Shown: positions 61,801 through 64,000 of the stretch, piece after piece
How the letters are laid out: each line of letters starts with the position of its first letter
Position numbering within the stretch: the stretch's first letter is position 1
DNA from: Marthasterias glacialis
Lineage: Eukaryota > Echinodermata > Asteroidea > Forcipulatida > Asteriidae
DNA: 64,000 nt
Direction of reading: 5' to 3'
NCBI GenBank assembly: GCA_911728455.2
Contig: OU452239.1
Location: 5,182,384 to 5,246,383, forward strand
The notes under the pieces: model-generated
The model's input: the letters and a program-made list of their open reading frames with translations, nothing else
The model's database searches: none
What the model was told of the DNA's origin: nothing
Translations under genes and position numbers: made by a program

Positions 61801-63066
61801 TTGACATAGGTTTCTTTGTTGTATAGAACTAAATGGCCTGAAGGATGTTCTTTTAGCAAAAAGTAGCTATTGAAGTGAAATTAGACTTTTGTTTCTCTTG
61901 TAGAGGATAAGTACAAACCTGATAAGATCAGCATTAAGGTCCTGGTATGGAGAGAGGATTTAAGATGTGAGGCTGGTACCTTACGTGAAGTCTTAAACCC
62001 AGAATCCCTACTAGCTTCGTCTCCATCACTGTTTGATATCAGTGATAGGGAAGAGATTGAAGCCACTCAGCGAACATTAGGAAGGACTAAAGCAGTGGAT
62101 AAAATGCTGTATAAAGTCATTAAGTCACATGATATAAAACTGTATCATGACTTCAGAGTGGCCCTGGAGGGACAACAGAATACTACAAAAGGTAATGTTT
62201 TGAGGTGGGAAGCACCTGATTTAAATGTAGGCACTGCCATACAGTGATGTTTAAGACCAGACCCTAGACTGCTTAAAATGGTCATATCTAGTTCATAGCA
62301 GACAGTCTTATGTCATAGGGGATTCATCTTTTAGCATTAGAGCTACATGTATTTACAGTGATTAGGTTCACTTTTTGAGGCGTTGACATGATTGAGAACA
62401 GAAATGCAATAATGAGTTGTTGTTTTTAGTACCAACCGTAGTGTTCCAATTTATAGTGATGGAGCTTAAAAAAACTCTTCTCCCAAAATCAATATACCCT
62501 GTTTTTCAGTAACTTTTATTTACCACTTTTTTTTTAGCCCTTCTCAGTCCCCTCTAAAGAAAAGCCACTGAAATTTTTTTTGAAATAATTGTTTAAAATA
62601 AGTAGTTACAACTGATTCATTTTGTCCAATGCTATTGAAATCATAACATTTTTGTTCAAATGTTGGTTTCTTATTTGGTTGTTAAGGAATGTAATGAATT
62701 CCAATTTGTATTATTTGTACATTGCTGAAAACACATATCATACACATTATCCAAAGTGAGCTTTGACAGTGCAGAAAAGAAGTTACACTGATCAGCTTTA
62801 ACTTTTAGGGATCTTTTGTATGTTATATTCTGGATTTAACTTTTGTAAAGTATACATTTTATTAAGACATTGCTACTATCGCACTGCTGAGTATTTGTAA
62901 TTATAAGATCTGACACTGCCAATGCATTTATTTGTACGGTATTGGTTTATATACTGCTGTAGGTGTTGAGACATTGACAGAGGTTATTCCTAATACACAA
63001 GGATCATATAAAGATTACATCATACCTGCTGCTAAGCCATCACAATCACTACTAGATCCACACAAT
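41500..63066 (+). CDS. ANK-ROC-COR-Death-CARD protein (DAPK1-like, no kinase seen)
   Basis: Twenty exons with matching phases: 41500-41634 (ATG 41518), 42089-42187, 45454-45552, 46438-46536, 47576-47674, 50529-50627, 50862-50960, 51391-51489, 52797-52895, 55797-55823, 56081-56155, 56499-56615, 56934-57170, 57665-57776, 58308-58468, 59144-59323, 60186-61310, 61531-61561, 61904-62191, 62963-63066. About 1122 residues from the ATG. Order: nine ankyrin repeats (1-303), linker, ROC GTPase (~355-545), COR (~550-890), Death (~894-981), CARD-like (~1012-1085). ROC-COR-Death closely follows the C-terminal half of DAPK1, a GTP-regulated cytoskeleton-linked death kinase. No protein kinase text is found within 12 kb upstream, but exon 41500 is phase 0 and open upstream of the ATG, so earlier coding exons cannot be excluded. 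The gene may continue beyond the right edge. Confidence 0.88.
42230..44330 (-). mobile_element. Non-LTR retrotransposon remnant, split by another LINE
   Basis: Minus strand, 44156-43902: INHLLFMDNFKWLAQNKVET, DYLVQTIRIFSDDIGMQFGL and GKCASMTMKRGK, an RT palm with the catalytic F-x-D-D changed to FMDN. Then 43872-43633 (YIRGMNKCFKSRLNRGNIHG, IRKLMIMHGMLHPQPKVSRL) and 43593-43270 (LHCHVRSTKENLL-like, RTNVMKGKIDKANVSP). The 3' part resumes at 42640-42240 (CVVVGALDITVSKALEKRLD, LLQKGAFLGTVRI). Multiple stops. Confidence 0.82.
42640..43268 (+). mobile_element. CR1/L2-type LINE 3' end inserted in the minus-strand LINE
   Basis: Plus strand: SPLQRIQNTAARMITFTRKH, ILRSLHWLPVNSCITFKILL and YKITHNLAPQYLQDLISL, then one frame on LWNKLPPRIQNAPSIDSFKT and LLKTHLF-stop, the conserved RT C-terminus of CR1/L2 LINEs. 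It ends in ATTATTATTGTTATT. 5' truncated. Confidence 0.88.
45378..45425. repeat. 48-bp palindrome with no loop
   Basis: TGTGCCCGGTAAAAAGGTGT and AAGG/CCTT centre with its complement ending in CCAGGCACA. Related half-sites (GTGCCCGGTAAAAGGACGTA) lie at 45107-45160. It is 28 bp before the exon at 45454. Confidence 0.82.
46227..46245. repeat. CA microsatellite
   Basis: Short (CA)n run in an intron. Confidence 0.85.
47148..47335. mobile_element. Second Penelope-like relic, head-to-head arrangement
   Basis: Outer arms AGGAAGTAACTACCAGTAAA and TTTACTGG..AGTTACTTCCT are complementary. The minus strand 47223-47190 repeats the hammerhead-like text with the GAAA box decayed to AAAA. The plus strand 47222-47310 repeats AGCCACCACTC and CATGGTTGTACCCGCAAG. 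Confidence 0.6.
48777..48990. repeat. Interspersed GGACTACCTCGCCC repeats
   Basis: Six copies of (AAT)GGACTACCTCGCCC or close variants (near 48781, 48825, 48850, 48901, 48935, 48968) at uneven 30-50-bp spacing within AC-rich text. Part of the 47675-50528 intron. Nature unknown. Confidence 0.7.
49525..50165. promoter_or_regulatory. CCAAT-box cluster in an intron
   Basis: ATTGG/CCAAT motifs at about 49531 (CCCATTGGCTAA), 49559 (CCCATTGGTCAG), 49613 (CTGATTGGTCAG), 50105 (GTGATTGGTCTA) and 50150 (ATGATTGGTCAG), plus CTGCGCATGCTCAC at 49696. It looks promoter-like but no transcript start can be shown; it may belong to a repeat. Confidence 0.35.
50351..50426 (-). mobile_element. tRNA-derived SINE copy
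   Basis: Minus strand: GGGCTTTAGCTCAGTTGGTA head with a good A box; B box decayed (GATTAAAATCC); tail CTCATTTTTTC. Confidence 0.65.
51840..52602. repeat. ~38-bp minisatellite
   Basis: About 19 units of GAGGTGATGAGGTGGTGATT + AAGCTGATATTATAT, with insertions or deletions of GAG and TAT, in the 51490-52796 intron. Confidence 0.93.
53095..53500. repeat. Degenerate TTGAAAATTCAGACTT repeat
   Basis: About ten drifting units based on GAGTTAATACCTTGAAAATT + CAGACTT. Intronic. Confidence 0.7.
54963..55553. repeat. Pair of ~65-bp direct repeats 524 bp apart
   Basis: CTGCAAAAGAGATAAAGACA + GTATCAGTCATGTTCCTTCG at 54963 recurs with few changes at 55487. The segment between has no recognised content; they could be ends of an unknown element. 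Confidence 0.7.
55797..56155 (+). CDS. Two small linker exons
   Basis: 55797-55823 (27 nt, tttctag / gtatgg) encodes KSKHNGEEK. 56081-56155 (75 nt, aaaaaacag / gttgga) encodes EGKTPSGLLPRRSGKAAKII TQAEK. Both are phase 0 on each side and basic, and link ANK to ROC. The 27-nt exon is the less certain. Confidence 0.6.
56499..57776 (+). CDS. ROC GTPase domain (three exons)
   Basis: Exons 56499-56615, 56934-57170 and 57665-57776. P-loop GDPKAGKTT (residues ~361-369), G3 motif WDCAGQLEYH (~418), and THLD (~482-485) in place of TKxD for guanine binding. This layout is that of the Ras-of-complex GTPases of DAPK1, LRRK and MFHAS1. The P-loop Lys and Thr are intact, so nucleotide binding is plausible. 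Confidence 0.92.
58308..61046 (+). CDS. COR domain (exons 58308, 59144 and most of 60186)
   Basis: 58308-58468 completes ROC. 59144-59323 (LCEEIRRLKHTWYQAKYPVI) and 60186-61046 carry COR: IYYKKQCGEMDWVVLEPRWLSYDIIG, the hallmark W-V-x-L-x-P-x-W-L segment; a winged-helix-like stretch to YIIPARLP; then a DAPK-type region with ICYLSPRSLLQHN and DVLCVGYNS. COR dimerises ROCO proteins. Confidence 0.88.
58778..58868 (-). mobile_element. tRNA-derived SINE, best-preserved copy
   Basis: Minus strand: GGGCTGGATAGCTCAGTTGG head, B box GGTTCAAATCC intact, T-arm nearly paired, tail CAATTTTTCTTTGTTCACCC. It defines the family to which 6336, 6592, 31353 and 50351 belong. Confidence 0.75.
61047..61310 (+). 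CDS. Death domain of the DAPK-like protein
   Basis: End of the 1125-bp exon. HPLGQDYRGLAEALNVTESE (helices 1-2), SPTRALLQRVQPSVGHLRAI (helices 3-4) and GCKEAVNVIDKMLQRLG (helices 5-6). Donor gtaaaa at 61311. In DAPK1 the corresponding domain contacts ERK, TSC2 and UNC5B. Confidence 0.85.
61531..62191 (+). CDS. CARD-like C-terminal domain (two exons)
   Basis: 61531-61561 (31 nt, phase 0 in, phase 1 out) and 61904-62191 (288 nt, phase 1/1). The second encodes EVLNPESLLASSPSLF, DISDREEIEATQRTLGRTKA and DKMLYKVIKSHDIKLYHDFR VAL. The LF...D.EEIE...GR.KAV..ML.....DF..AL pattern is that of CARD helices 2-6. DAPK1 itself has no CARD. Assignment rests on pattern only. Confidence 0.7.
62963..63066 (+). 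CDS. Last visible exon
   Basis: Acceptor tatactgctgtag, donor gtaagt; 104 nt, phase 1 in and phase 0 out. It encodes a Pro/Ser-containing tail (VETLTEVIPNTQGSYKDYII ...) with no domain. The strong donor implies a further exon; none is seen before 64000, where a minisatellite occupies 63255-63745. Confidence 0.75.
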
Positions 63067-63254
63067 GTAAGTCTCTTGCCTTTAGTAGTGATTCATTTAT
63101 GCTCTACACTCAAAAGTGTGTTTCATATAAGAAAGGATAACAAAGGTTGAACAAATAATAGCAAGCTTTTATTACTGGTTACCCCCTGTTGAATATGCTA
63201 CAGACAATCTTAAAGCTATCTGAACTCAATGGGAAGTTTGCAGACAGTCATTCA

Positions 63255-63745
63255 CTTAGCCAAGTTGGGTACGGGGGCTAAACATGCCAGTTAGTCGAGG
63301 TAGAAGGCATGAGGGGCCAAACATGCCAGTTAGCCAAGGTGGAGTCGGTGGGGCTAAACATGTCGGTTAGTCGAGGTAGAAGGCATGAGGGGCCAAACAT
63401 GCCAGTTAGCCAAGGTGGAGATGGGAGCTAAACATGCCAGTAAGTCGAGGTGGAAGGGATGAGGGGCCAAACATGCCAGTTAGCCAAGGTGGAGATGGGA
63501 GCTAAACATGCCAGTTGTCGAGGTGGAAGGCATGTATGAGGGGCCAAACATGCCAATTTGCCAAGGTGGAGTCGGCGGCTAAATATGCCGGTTAGACGAG
63601 GTTGAAAGGACAAGGGGCCAAACATGCCAGGGACGGGGGCTAAACATGCTAGTTAGTCGAGGTGGAAGGCATGAGGGGCCAAACATGCCAGTTAGCCAAG
63701 GTGGAGTTGGTGGGGCTAAACATGCCAGTTAGTTGAGGTTCACCA
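63255..63745. repeat. ~75-bp minisatellite (GGGGCTAAACATGCCAGTTA)
   Basis: Six to seven higher-order units. Each has two related halves: GGGGCTAAACATGCCAGTTA + GTCGAGGTAGAAGGCATGAG, and GGGCCAAACATGCCAGTTAG + CCAAGGTGGAG. Confidence 0.92.
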
Positions 63746-64000
63746 ACCACATTAATACAGTGGTAGACCAGTTAAAAACCTCTCAATGAGGTTGTAACAT
63801 TTTTGCGGGTTTTTGGCCAATGAGCAGTCACAATCTAATTTTCTGCAGTTCTTGTACAGGAAATTTTGGTATATAAAATTGAAGATTCTTTTCAGCTAAC
63901 CATGATGAAGAGCAGCCTCAAAGTAATTACCATGCCTTTTAATGATAGAAAACGGAATGATTTCTATTTGACCCTTTTTTCACTAAATAGAACTACTGTA

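Noticed and set aside
63428-63625. Minus-strand 65-codon frame
   Set aside because: Translation of the 75-bp minisatellite.

Overview
The window looks like nuclear DNA of an invertebrate animal, probably a deuterostome such as an echinoderm or hemichordate. Reasons: AT-rich sequence, many small exons with GT-AG introns, Tc1/mariner, DIRS, CR1-like, Penelope-like and tRNA-derived SINE repeats, and two genes of the death-fold signalling type that is expanded in such animals. The species is not recognised. No virus, plasmid or bacterial operon is seen.

Layout. (1) 1-29508, plus strand: a ZU5-UPA-helical domain-Death domain gene (UNC5/UNC5CL-like), partial at its 5' end. Its first visible exon lies in a tandem duplication (1-886 matches 7593-8478). 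Its introns hold a Tc1/mariner remnant, a LINE fragment, a 3-kb 48/49-bp minisatellite and, in a ~15-kb intron, a decayed DIRS retrotransposon (19853-29059) that is itself split by a 4.65-kb DNA transposon (22939-27586). Three weak candidate exons of a minus-strand nested gene lie at 14218-16230. (2) 29509-41499: intergenic, with foldback/MITE elements, a minisatellite and a 3.77-kb transposon with ~394-bp terminal inverted repeats (33592-37357). (3) 41500-63066, plus strand: a gene with nine ankyrin-repeat exons, eight of them exactly 99 bp, followed by ROC GTPase, COR, Death and CARD-like regions (DAPK1-like but with no kinase seen). It may continue past the right edge. Its introns hold nested LINEs, Penelope-like relics with a hammerhead-type motif, SINEs and minisatellites.

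The two host genes are neighbours on one strand and both end in death-fold domains. UNC5 receptors and DAPK1 are known to work together in netrin-dependence-receptor apoptosis in vertebrates, so the pairing deserves attention. The most novel mobile component is the pair of different TIR elements that carry complementary halves of one uncharacterised protein family (23196-26131 plus strand; 34325-36664 minus strand).
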